38,004 nt of DNA, taken from NCBI RefSeq assembly GCF_001039355.2, contig NW_019775398.1:393630-431633 (forward strand), given 5' to 3'. The notes beneath the pieces were generated by a model. The model saw only the letters and a list, made by a program, of their open reading frames with translations. It did no database searches and was not told where the DNA came from. Below, piece by piece: positions 1 through 13,200 of the stretch. This DNA is from Lingula anatina (taxonomy: Eukaryota; Brachiopoda; Lingulata; Lingulida; Lingulidae). Each line of letters begins with the position of its first letter. Within the stretch, counting starts at the first letter, position 1. A program made the position numbers and the translations under genes.

Positions 1-341
1 TATCACACAAAAAATGGGAATAAACTGAATGCTAATAAAAGGTATCTTCACCATGTCCTTTTCACATAATTATCCCAAACATTTCCCTATGTGATAACAA
101 TTATAAAAACATTTATTGTTAGCAACAATGGGATAATTATATTATAATCTATATTAAAATGCTTCACTGTGTTGTGAGCGAAAAACTAGTGTAATTGTCC
201 TATAAATGCTTGAAGCAGCTATATAACCACTTGTGATCTACTTTATGTGACATACATATATGCAAATCAGTTGCACATCCATATAATTACCCTCTTGTAC
301 ATCACATACAGTGGAAGACTCCTGCTGTAACTGCTACTTAC

Positions 342-3300
342 TTCTTCTGGAGAAAGGAGGACAATTTCCTCTGTTTTCGTATAAAGTGGATAATTTTCCT
401 GTGGAAATAAATGAACAGAGCACCGCCAAACCCACACACCAATCTGTAAAAGGAAAGAAAAGGTACCATCGGACAATAATTTTGACCTGATGCATCATTT
501 ACCAATAGAAAACACACTCCCTATTATATAAACTGCACTGCAAGCATAGTTCTTATTTGTTAAGAACTGCTTTGAAATTATTCAAAACTTGTGATTCCTC
601 ATATAATTCAATCACAGTGACACAGTGTTAACATATCAAGCAAATGACATGTTCTACAGCTCAGAAACTGTAGGATCGGCTAAATTGAATGTCACAATAA
701 TAAAACAGACAAATGCATGATGAAAACTAAATGTGCAATCACCTTATCCTTCCTGTGAATTGCTTTCTTAAGTGACTGACCCTTTCCCAGTGACTTGCCC
801 TTTTTACTAAATCACCCTCCCAGTGACTAGCCTTCAAATTGGCTCCACCTTCCCCAGCCACTCACCCTATGGTGCCAAATGCCAACAGCTCCACAGCATC
901 AAATGGAAACTCTTGTCTTAGACTAGTCTTAAACCTTATATCCCACTGGTGACTTACCCTATGGTACCAAATGCCAACAGCTCCACAGCATCAAATGGAA
1001 ACTCTTGTCTTAGACTAGTCTTAAACAGGGCAGTGATGGTTTCTATGGAGGCAAAGGAAGATGGATGGTTAACATAATTCAATAAAAAGCAACAAGGTAT
1101 CAGAATAATTTTATTTCCTCCAAGATCCCTATGACATGCCTGTATGACAACCAGCTGAAGTGGTCAAATGAGTGTCTCTGGTGCTCCAGGTGGTCAAAGC
1201 TGGCCCCTAGTTTTAACTTAGCTCTAAACCAGTGATTAACTCAAGCAAAATTAAGCTCTTAACCTATCATTGTAATCAGTTAAAACAAGCAAAATTAACT
1301 GAAATCTGACATTTCAATATTTAATAACACTTAACTATGATGATTGACGAAAAAAATGGGAAATTCTGTTCTTTAGTTACCTTCTTCCTGCACCCATATT
1401 GCCAGTAAGCGGAATACTGCAGCCCCACACACAGCAGAGAAGAATCCTCTCCAGTAGTTCCTGACAGCAAAATATACTGATGTGACTTCTATACTAAATA
1501 ACACTCCTGAAGAGAAAAAAGACAAATTAACAATTTCATGAAGTTACTGAAGCATACAGCAACTCATTAACCAAGGTCAAAGTTGACTGAAATACTTTTT
1601 TTTTAAGAGGACATACTTCAAATTAAGATGAGTCCAGATTTCTAAATATAAGACATATTTTTTTAGTGTTACAGCCCTGCCCTATATCTATTCTAAACTT
1701 TAAGTTTTAAACAGGGATAAGACTGCCATACAGTGAAAAAGCCATAAAATATTGCGTGGGACCTAGGGGGCTGCCTAGGCCAATTATATTTTTGGCTCCC
1801 TAAAAGTTCTAAATCTGCCCATAGTCAGAAAAATCTCTTCCTTGTTCATATTTATTGTTACAGCAGCAGATAGCAGCATACCTCCAATAGGAGCAGCAAA
1901 AGTACATGCCACTCCCACAGCACAGGCAGCAGCCAGCATCTCATAGTTACGGGATTCATTCTGGAAGTACATGTCTAATGTAATAATAATATCTTTATAA
2001 TATAAAATAAATTGTCATAATACTATAAAGTTGTAACAAAATCTTTCAATGTATTACTTGTGCATCTAAACAATTTCAACAAACTGACAGCACACTACAA
2101 ATGCCATCCCCCTCAAAAAATAAATAAATAAATATATATATATATGACATAAATATTAATGTTAACACCGATACTTACATCATAAATCCCTCTGAAGGCC
2201 ATTAACTTGGATAACAAAGTGGCCACAATACTGGCTACATGGACAAAGGGGCCCTGAAAAGGGATAATCAACCCACTTACATATCATAACAGTGACGTAC
2301 AGCATTATATGGATTTTTAACCAGACATGCTGAAAACTATTCAGAATGGCAGTACATTTGGGCCGAAACTAATGAAAAATTTGCTCGACCATATGCATTT
2401 TTGCCAGTCCGAAAATTACCCTATGCATTTGAGACGGATACTATGATCAAAGGTAGCTTACTTTGTTTGTGAATGTGATCGGTTAGAAATGGAAGGGGAA
2501 AAAAGCTTTGGGTTTTATATAATTTTATTAGTGAAGTATGTCGAATGATGACTGTAAATTCAAAATTGCTGTTCTTAAAACTCTTGTCGGTCCTTTGGAC
2601 TGACCATGTGCAATTTTTTTAACCAGTCCAGACAAATTTTGCCGGTCATGACCAATCGGACCATCAGTTTCAGGATGTCTGTTTAACAATAAACATGCAT
2701 CATGGTATTAATTACTAAGTGTATGTAGTATAAGCAGGCTTCTACAGGATAAGCAGATCCAGAGATATTTTCTGACAGCCTTCCAAATTTTCTTTGTTGA
2801 TCCATCCTCAATTTTAGACCGTCTTCCGACAGAAAAAAATTAGATACCTGTTAATGTAAATTTGAAAATCTTCCGTGAGACCCAGTAGACGCCCTAAACA
2901 TGCCCCTGCAATGGCTGATTCCTAAGATTTCAGGTCAGACACATCTAACTGACTGACCGCTAAGGAATACAAACCATGGATCTTTACGGAATACAAACCT
3001 CTTTCCCTATGGGAAGTCTACTGCCCAGTGAGGAACACAAGCCAACCACTTTCGACACCAAAGTCTTCAGTGTCAAGTATTCTTTTAGCACAACCCCGCG
3101 AAGAATAGTTTTCATTTCTGGAATCCCTGAACCTTTAAATATAAAAATGTGTCATTATTAAATGGAATGCAGAGCTTAGGAAGACATGGATAATTTTCGC
3201 CAAGAAATTAAGGTTATTTCAGCATCACGGGAAGCTGAATGACTGCACTGTTCTATAAAGTTAAGAAATACTTGGATTAGTACCTGGCAATACAAAATAT

Positions 3301-6300
3301 AGTCTACCTAATAATACTTAAACTCTCAATTCAAAGATAATGCTCTAAATTTAATTTAAAATCCAAATGGTACTGATTATTATCTCAGTAATCCACGGAT
3401 AGTGCACCTACCTATTGCATTGGGAGCAACAATATGTACAAACCCTGTGGAGAAGAGGATAAACGCTATGGGGTACAGAACCCAGGCAAAGAACTGTAAG
3501 GGCGGATACTCCCCAAGTTCTTTATACAACCAGATGTGAGCTGAAATAAGAAACAGTACATGTATTTATATAATTATAATATATTTAACCCCCTCTGGAA
3601 AGGGTGTGACTGGGATAGAAATGAATACAGGAAAACTAAGTATCAAATCTAAGACCGCATTCACAACGATTTGAGCCAGGCTTTACAAATCCTGGGACTA
3701 AATATGGCGGACGTACATGAAAGGAAAACCGCCTAATCTTTTAGTAGTCTCTCCGCCTCTCACACGCCTCCCCACACGTCGTCCCTGCGGGGTACAGTAA
3801 TTAAATCTCGGCTCTGTTCGCCATGCGGAAGCTACCTGAGAAATATTAAGTGCGCATGCTTATCAATTAAACTCGAGGTGAAGAAAGCATGGCGGATGGA
3901 GGCGATCGAAGGAAAAAAGCTCTTCTGTTCTATTATCTTTCAAAAAGAAGACGAAAAAGAAATGAATTGGCACGTAGAGCAGCAATGAATCGGCTACCTA
4001 CAGAGATAATGTCACCAGAGATATGCACGGAGATATTCACGGAGATACCCAGGCCCAGTAGACAGAGGAGGAGGAGGGCAGAATTTTTGCGTATGCAGTC
4101 TCGTCAGAGGGCGCAGTTCATTCTGATGCTGATGTTTGCCTTGTTCCCTACGCCTGATCGAACTGTAAGGGGGGAGGGGGTGTTTTCATGATTTTGATCC
4201 CAATTCATAGCTGCTCTACGGGCCAATTCATTTCTTTTTCTCAGGTAGCTTCCGCATGGCGAACAGAGCCGTGATTTAATGACTGTACCCCGCAGGGACG
4301 ACGTGTGGGGAGGCGTGTGAGAGGCGGAGAGACTATTCAAAGATTAGGTGGTTTTCCTTTCATGTATGTCCGCCATATTTAGTCTCAGGATTTGTAAAGC
4401 CTGGCTCAAATCGTTGTGAATGCGGTCTTAGAGACCACTCCCGGTGACTATCGTATTAATTTTGGATCAATCTATCTCCAAGCTGATTATCACTAAATTG
4501 CTATCAACTTAAGCTGCTTTCATGTCTGTCATGGCTATTAAAGCTGTTAGAGGATAATAAACTACAGGACACCGGGCATGCTAGAAAGTTAATTACCCCC
4601 TTCACTAGTGGGCTGGATTTGGTCTTAAAGTGCAATTTAAGTTCACAAGTGATCTTACACGATCTTAATCATTACAGCAGTAGTCTTAAAATGGACTGAA
4701 TCTGCTTTTAAGATCAAAAATGATCTAACATCTACTTATGTGGTCAAGCAGTTTCCTCCCCTCACAATGGGGGATACCTCCCCTCACAATAGAGGACACC
4801 TCTACTCACAATAGGAGAATGTGTAATTAGCTGTCAGACTAGAAATGGTCTTACTCATGTTTTAAGATCATGTAAGACTATTTGTAAACTTAAATTGCAC
4901 TTTAAGACCAAATCAAGCCCACTAGTGCTAGCTGATTCCGTAGGCATGACAGCTGCTTAAGTTGACAGCAATTTAGCATGAATCCCCTTGGAGATAGACC
5001 GATCCTGTTGTATCGATCTAGGCATGGGAACCCAGTCTGTGTCAATGCAAGTGAACTTACAGTATACTACTAGTGTGGAGTAGGTAACAAAGTATTTGGT
5101 TTGTAAAGTTTTGACTGGTACCCTGGGCAGCTTTATAATATTATATGGAGGCTTGCAAACAAACTGTTTTTCTCTCCTGTTGCTTTGCCCATTGTTTTCC
5201 TCCATGTGTCATTGCTAGTGAACAGACATGCTAATGCAGACCAAACCATGGATTGAGGAGGGAAATACAGAGCTGCCATGTTATCAGTGGGTTTAAATAA
5301 AACAAGTTAATGAAAAGCAACTTAAAAGTGGGCAATAAAATATAAACCCTCATTTTCCAGTCAAGATCTTGCATTATTCTAAATGTTCAAAGTCATTTTA
5401 AACCAACTCAGTTGATTCAGGAAGATGAAGAGAAATTGAAGACAAATTTGTTCCTGGGTGAATCAATAAATGTGTGTGCATTTCAAATTGAGAAAAATAT
5501 CATATTACCAACAGTTTAACATAAAAGCAACTTAAAAGCGGATAAAAAATATAAACCCTCATTTTCTAGACAAGATCTCACATTATTCTACATTTTCAAA
5601 GTCATTTTAAACCAAGTTTAGAAGTGAACTAATGAAGATAAATAGAAATTGAAGAGTTTTGTTCCTTGGTGAATCAATAAATGTGTGTACATTTCAAACT
5701 GAGATCCAGGCCCCTGGTTTTACCATTAACTTACATCAACTGCTCTCCCAGACATTAACTGGCAAAGTTTAGAGAATAATTCTTACTCAATCCAGTCTAA
5801 GAAACCTCTAAAGTGTGATTAGCCTATCCCAAAGGAGCAATCAAGTCAATACATTCATCTAATATCTCATACACTTACACAACCATTCAATTTTTTCTGA
5901 CAAAAAGAAAGAAAAATCCATATTCCTATTTGCATTTTTATTGTTTATGGCTGTGTTTGTTTGTTAAGACCTGCAATACTGGATAAACTATTCATATACC
6001 CATTCGCTTCAAGACAAATGCAGACAAGGATTGACATTTTTTGTTTATAGATGTATTTTTTTTACATAGCAACTTCAATTCCTTATAAACTATTCAAAAC
6101 CCCACACACTTAAACATGCAAACATTTACAGCCTTTTGTAGGTGCAAGTACATGTAAATCACACACAAAAAAAAACTCATGTACAAACATAAAAAACAGT
6201 GATGTGATTTGGGGGAGTGGGGGACTGAAAATTAATGTAGTGTAATTATCCCAAAAAAAAGTTTTTTAAAAAGTTTAACCACCAGCGATGTGAAAAAAAT

Positions 6301-7240
6301 CATATCCCTGTCAAAAGCAAGCAACTCAGTTCAACTACCATCAGTTTCTTACCATGTTGGCACCTTTCTATGACCCAGTCCATGGCAAAGCTCAGTATCG
6401 CCATGACAACCCCCAGTAATGCCAAGAAAACCCAGTCTTCTCCAAGTCTCTGGATAACAGTGCTTCGGAACCACAGACAAAAACCTGAAAGATATACAAA
6501 ATGTATGTGATATATTTCTGAAACCACTGTGCTTGTGACTAGTATGTGTAAAAATGTGTGTCAGAGACAAGGCACAAAACACACAGGCAAGTAAAGAAAA
6601 GTTTTAAAGCAAAAACTGGATTTCTTTATATATCTGGTAGTGGTAGGGGCAAGGTTACTATTATAGTTCTAACCCTGAGAAATATAGACTGCAGCATTTT
6701 AAGTTCTGGTAGTGAGAGTAATGTTATTGATTTAAAACCCTGAGTTTCAGAGGCAGAGATATGCTGAAAATAAACTGACAGGTAAGTTGCCAGTAAACTC
6801 TGAACCTCAGGGGGGTTAAGAGGCCAATGGACCCTCCACCCCAGGGTGTGCGCCCCACTCTCATCATGCTTTTATTGAAATAGAAATAGACATGGCTGCT
6901 ACAATTTACAAATGCCAGAGGTTGTCCAAAGCTTGAAGGGAGCACTTCTTTTACAAATTTTCAGACAAAGAAAATCAAAAACAGCTGAAAAAGTCTACAA
7001 AGTTATGGATTATGACAAGATCAATTTGTTTGCTGAGCTGTCTACTCTGGCACACCATAAATAGCAATCTTTGTGATAGTTGCTGAAGATTTCCCGCAAG
7101 CTTTGTCCTACAACATCAGGTATATCACAGCACAGAACACAAAGAACTATTGAACAATCTCACATGGGCGTTTTAATGTGGCTGAAATACAGGACTTTAT
7201 TTAGAGAATATGATGTGTCTGATTGCTTATCTTTGAATGA

Positions 7241-7282
<42 letters not shown>

Positions 7283-10200
7283 CTCCACACATGAAAACCT
7301 AACTTTCATTAAAAAAATCATAGAAGCAAAATCAAATACAATACCTCTACATTTGTGGAAGCATATATTATCAGTATAAATATAGAAGCCTTTGGGTGCC
7401 TGTAGCCTCTCCTCTGCTTTCCGCCTGTGTTCTTGTAGCCTTTTGATCCTGACGGCCTCGTGTTTGGCGTACTCCCCCAGGTCCTGGGTGTAGCGGCCAT
7501 ACATCTACAAGGAACAGTTGCCATTAAAGTTTCCTTCATTTCCTTCACCGTTTTTCATAGCAGTACAGCGTGTCTCAAGGTTGAGATATGAGCTAGTTTA
7601 TTCAATAAAAAGTTCCTACAGGTTACCAAGTCCAAGTGACTGGTTGCCCTTCAGGATGCCTTAAATTGTATATATATATATATAGTCACACATTTTCCTA
7701 ATGGGCCAAATAAATGTCACCAACAAGAATTCCTTGCTGTGAATTATGGGAAGATATTTACAGGTGGAAATGTAGATCTTTTTTTTTCGGGAAGAACTTT
7801 TCAGCATGAGTCAAAAAGATGTTTGGCTTGTGGCATCCAGTCTCTGATTAGACATATTGTTAACTATTTCTACAGTAAATCAAGCTTAGATCATCATTTC
7901 ATAATGAACAAAAATAAAAAAAAAATAATAATATTTAAAAAAGATCAACTCTGGGCTCATTCAAGCAAAAATTCTAAAACTGACAAAATAATTAATATTT
8001 CATCCAAATTATCAGATCAAATAAGTTACTATATTAGACTGGAAGAGCAGTAACTACGGAACTGTAAGAGAGCCCAGGGACTTTTTATTGCATCATACTA
8101 ACATAGGTAATACTGATACTTACAGCAACAGGCTGGACCCATCAGATATGACTGAATATTGCAAACTGCACGTGACAAGTTCTGCTGATGTTACATTTCT
8201 TTCTGCCATGTCTTTCTTTGTTTTTCTTCAATAGGCCAGTTTAATATGTCCAAGCAACAGCCCAGAGACCACTGCCTTACTATTAATTTTCATTTGATAT
8301 TTTTATATTTCTTTAACAAATGTTGACCCATATTTGATTATAAATATAATGAAAAACAGTCCCACTTTAATCCAACTGTTGCTCCATGACACCCAAGCCC
8401 TAATAATTTACTGACCAAGGCAGAAACCTTAGCCAGTAACAGAAAGATATTTTTACCAGGACAGTTTTAATACCATTGGTATTTAGATTGGGGTGAGTGG
8501 CTAAAGCCAAAGTCTGAAAACAAAAGAAATCAAATAATTAAAAGAAAAAGAAAACCACAAACAGGTCTTACCAAAGATGAAACATATTCAAATATAGATG
8601 AAGAGTTCCTCCGTATTCCTGATGACTTCAGGTCCCGTCCACCAGGGGGCATTAGTCTGTTAATACCCATGGTGCAGCCTGTGGGAGATTTCACAGATGG
8701 CAAAGATGGCGGCAGTGTAGAAAAAGAAGACCTTCTACTGTCTGGGTAAACAGGTTGTCCAGATAGCCACATATCAGGTGATGGTGACCGCGATGTTGGA
8801 GACATGGTACGTCTCAGCGGCGGTGCACACGGTAAAGACACCCTCCTCAGTGGTGAAAATGGTGTAAGTCCAACTGGTGATGGCGATGGAGATCTTGATG
8901 GTGCCGTGTTCATTTCACCACCATGCACCGTCACCAGTGGTGAATCCTCTGGTATATCAGGGATGTTATCACCCATACAGAGAAACGGGGACCCTGATCT
9001 TCTCCGCGTCAGAGGAACTATTTCTCGGGTAGGAGATCTACGAATACAGGTTGGTGAAAAGGGGTAATTTTCTCCACCAGATGGCAGTTTAGTCTGTAGT
9101 ATCCCTCCCCCTGGGACTGAACAACTCTGTTTACTTGTACTCCCCTCAGATATTTCTCCTGTCATGACTGGATCTGTCTGGACTGGAGATTCAGCAGGGA
9201 AAGTTAAAGTTGGGGACAGCAATACTGGGGAGTTCACCAATCTCGGTGATTCTTTTTGGTCTTTATCTAACATAGACAATGTATCTTGTGGAATCTGCAG
9301 AGACAAATTTGTAACTCTTCTACTGTCTTTTGACCTTCCAGAGGAACCAAGTGATAAAAATGGTTTCTTTTTCTTGGGAGCAATCTTGGGCGGAGGGTAG
9401 AGGTGACAACCTGCCCCAGTTTCTGAGCAAGTGGGTGATACCCCACCACCTGATACCATATCATTACTAGTAGACACACAGTCTGCTGGCCTATATGCAG
9501 CCTTGGGAGACTTCGCCTCGGAGTGAACAGTGCTGTTATCTTCACTCAGTGTCTTATCACAAGAACTGCCGCTGTCTGCTGATATCCCTTGTTGCGAGAC
9601 TTCTGCTTCATGTCGGGCCAACGGTTCGCCTGCCTCTTCCAGGACAGCCTCACTGTATGGTGGCGGAGAAGGCATGTTTTCTGGACACTCCTCCATTACA
9701 ATGCTGTCAGTTGGTCTGATTCTAACATTATGCAATTTGTTTCCATTATTTTCTTCTGCTAACTGCAGTGGTATACTCCTTCTATCATGAGTTTCGTATT
9801 CAGGAACTGTAATACACTTTAGCCTGCTACTCTATCACCAACAATACCCTGCTTGCCGCTAACTATTGTTTTATCATATGAAAGACAGAGTGTTTGTGAA
9901 ATCTTTTATCTATGTTCTGTTTTCTGAAAACAAATAAGCAAAGTTTGTCCTCTTTTTCTCTCCTCCTATACCTACTACACTTCATAGTGCTAATGTTTTT
10001 CTTTCCCTGTCTTTTCCAGCTGTTGAAGCAAAGCCTTGGAGATCTTAATAAAAAGACCAATCACCACTTTCTACTGATCTAACAGCAGACTGCCATTGTC
10101 TTGCCAGGAACAGCCAGAGAAAGAGGCACTGCAATCCATGGCCTGTCTGTGATCAGTTGATGCAAGCAGCCAGTTCCAAGCTGGCCTTGGATGTTCTAGA

Positions 10201-13200
10201 TATAGATTCTACTAAGTTATAAGTCAGTACATGTAGATGATCCCCCCATGGCACACTGACATTTTCATGGTATCCCTGCTGAACCATTAGTCTTGCTGTC
10301 ATTGGTATGTATACCAGTATAAATAAGATGTTCAACTGTAGATTAATGATATCATCAACTTCGAGATCCTACAACACAATAACAATACAATAACTGTCAC
10401 AGTTCTAAAGATTTCTCCATCAATACTGTGCATATTTAAATATTTCAATTACCGATAAGTTCAAAATCTTCATGGATCGTCTTTGTATCATCTTTTCTAA
10501 CGAAAATGACTGTTAAAACAACTGTTAGACCCCATTTCCAGAGATTAGATCGATCTACTTTAGATCGACCTAACTCCCTGGGGGTTCACGCTAAATAGCT
10601 GTCACCCGAGCGGACACGAAAGTTAATTACCCCCTTACAGCTTGAAGTAGACGAGACGGACATTTAAGCCAGATTATCTGACAGTAATCTAGTGAGACTC
10701 CCTGCGGGGATAGATCGATCTAAAAGCTCTGGGAATACAGCCTTACAGATCCCTAAACAAACTGTTCCAAAAAAGTCAGTGTTGTGTTTATCACCAGTTT
10801 TAAAGCAATCTTTTAAGCAATCCTATACACCTAAATAACACCTCTATAGCATAATTTGTCTGACTGACAACTTTAACTGCAGCCCATATGTTGTTTACCA
10901 ACACTGCAAATACACATCAGATACAAACTAACTCCAACAGGAAAACCAAGTTTAACTGTTAAAAACCCTTCTTAACATTATCCATAAGTAAGGTTTATAA
11001 GAAACCGGGCCACATAATATGTAGTGATATCAATCCCAGTCTATCAGCACTTCAGCCATACACATAGCTCACTGGCAGACAACAGAACTCCCTACATAGA
11101 ACACTGACCATCAGGGCACTAACTACAACCAGGGGTCACTTGCAGACAACAGAACTCCCTATATAGAACACTGACCATCAGGGCACTAACTACAACCAAG
11201 GGCTCACTTCCAATGGAACTATTGTTCTACATAGGTCAATTAAACTCAATGGGGACTCTTGCTGAATGTGATCAGATTTTAAGATTAAAACGCCTCTTCC
11301 CAGCATTGAGTAGAACACAGAAAAGCTGGTGATTACTTTTTTTTGTCGGAAACAAGAGGCAGCATATAAAATCTATTAATTGGAGTGCACTCAGCAAGAG
11401 TCCCTGCAGAATTGGATTGATCTATGTAAAATGATAGTGTCATTGGGAATGTGTCCTAAGTTTTGAAGCAGCTGTACTGCACACATCTTTAAGAAAGTTT
11501 GGAATCCAATATCACAAATTTATCTTAACTCTTTGTAACGTATTTCTGTCAATATCTGAAGCCTTTCATTGTGGGAGATGTCTATTGGGGCTGACCAGAT
11601 AAAACACTTTACGGACAGAGAAATCATTAGAACTCAGCTGTCACTTCTAAGCCATTCACCCAGCCAGGGTTTAGTGATTTGCATTTGATTGCAATAAACC
11701 AGATATTAGGAGGAGAAGTTTCCCATGAGGATGCTGTTTTGAGAGTCAAATGTAATATATCTATAAACCAGTCTTCAACTGTGACAGCCTCTCGGGGCTG
11801 CCTTCAATTCTGGCGACTTATCACCTCTTCCTAAGGTTTGCAGGGGTGTGCATTCATTTAAAATACCACTATCAGCTACTAGTATTTAAAAATATTAAGT
11901 TTACACTCCTAGTTTAATTTATTTAGTGACAAAAGAGGAGACATATTCTATCTGCGCTACACATTATGGGACATTTCCTATCATGCTGTGTTACAACTGA
12001 GTCCACCATTTTAGTGACGGAAGTAAAGACATCCTGGCCTGCCATTACAACAAACTGACTGCAACCTTCACAAAACATCACCACAAGCTGCATTCTAGAA
12101 TAGGACAAAACTGTACATAACCCCTGTATAGATCCACAGGTAACCCCTGGAGACCCACAAGTAACCCACTGGTAACCCTCAGGTAACCTACTGGTGATCC
12201 ACAGGTAACCCACTGGTGACTTATTGGAAACCTACTGGTGACCCGTATAGACCCACATGTAACCCACTGGTGACTTATTGGAAACTCAATAGTGACCCTG
12301 TATAGATCCACATGTAACCCACTGGTGACTTATTGGAAACCCATTGGTGAATAGACCCACATGTAACCCACTAGTGACTTATTGGAAACTCAATAGTGAC
12401 CCTGTATAGATCCACAGGTAACCCACTGGTGACACACAGGTAACCCACTAAAGACCCACTGGTGACCCTCTGCAGATCCACAGATGACACAATGGAGACT
12501 CAGGTAACCCACTGGTGACCTACTGACAACCCAAAGGTAACCCACTGGTAATTTACTGGAGAATTAGGTTACCCACTGGTGACCCACTGAAGACCCACAG
12601 GTAACTCACTGGTGACCCACAGGTGACCCACAGGTAACTCACTGGTGACCCACTGGTGACCCACAGGTGACCCAAAGGTAACCCACTGGTGACCCACTGG
12701 TAAGCTGCTAAAGACCCATTGGAGACAGCCCTGAATACAGCCAGAAAGACTATATACACATTCAAGTCAACATACAAAGCTTTGCCGTCTTGTGATGGAG
12801 TTTTGGGCAGTTTTACATAGTTTCAGATCACAAGCTGTTTAATAAAGTCTTATAAAGTCCTCACACTGAAAGCCATCTTCTCACACATCTTACCTGAGCC
12901 GTTACCTGCCCTTACTCCTACCAAAGCAGTGAGTGAGGCAGGTTTTCATCAAGTCTCTTAGTAAACTAAAACACCCGCCACATGTTTGGCTACACCCAGA
13001 TGGAAACACGCTTACGTCTAATAATAAATACCATTTCTTCTTTGCTTTTTTTACCTGGTTTCTTAATTCAATCCAACAGCACCGAGGGCTGAATTTTGTA
13101 AAATGATCCTTTCCAATATTTACAGGAGTTCTAATAAAATTATATGTGACAATATATTAGCCTACAGCTTTTGGCAAACTACCCTTAAGGGCAATCTAAG

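Noticed and set aside
1784-1881. Extension of ClC-2 exon 7 to [15 protein letters not shown]
   Set aside because: A donor at 1881 and the next exon at 1506 restore the conserved [10 protein letters not shown], so this part is intron.
7160-7344. Continuation of ClC-2 exon 2 into an Arg/Glu repeat
   Set aside because: The reading frame runs past the splice donor into intron and a (CT)n repeat.
9697-9735. Start of the alternative ClC-2 exon at 9735
   Set aside because: The codon there is TTG, not ATG. The first in-frame ATG is at 9694-9696 with a good context.
11923-12777. Minus-strand frames rich in WVTSGSPV
   Set aside because: They are produced by the minisatellite, with no splice context or similarity.
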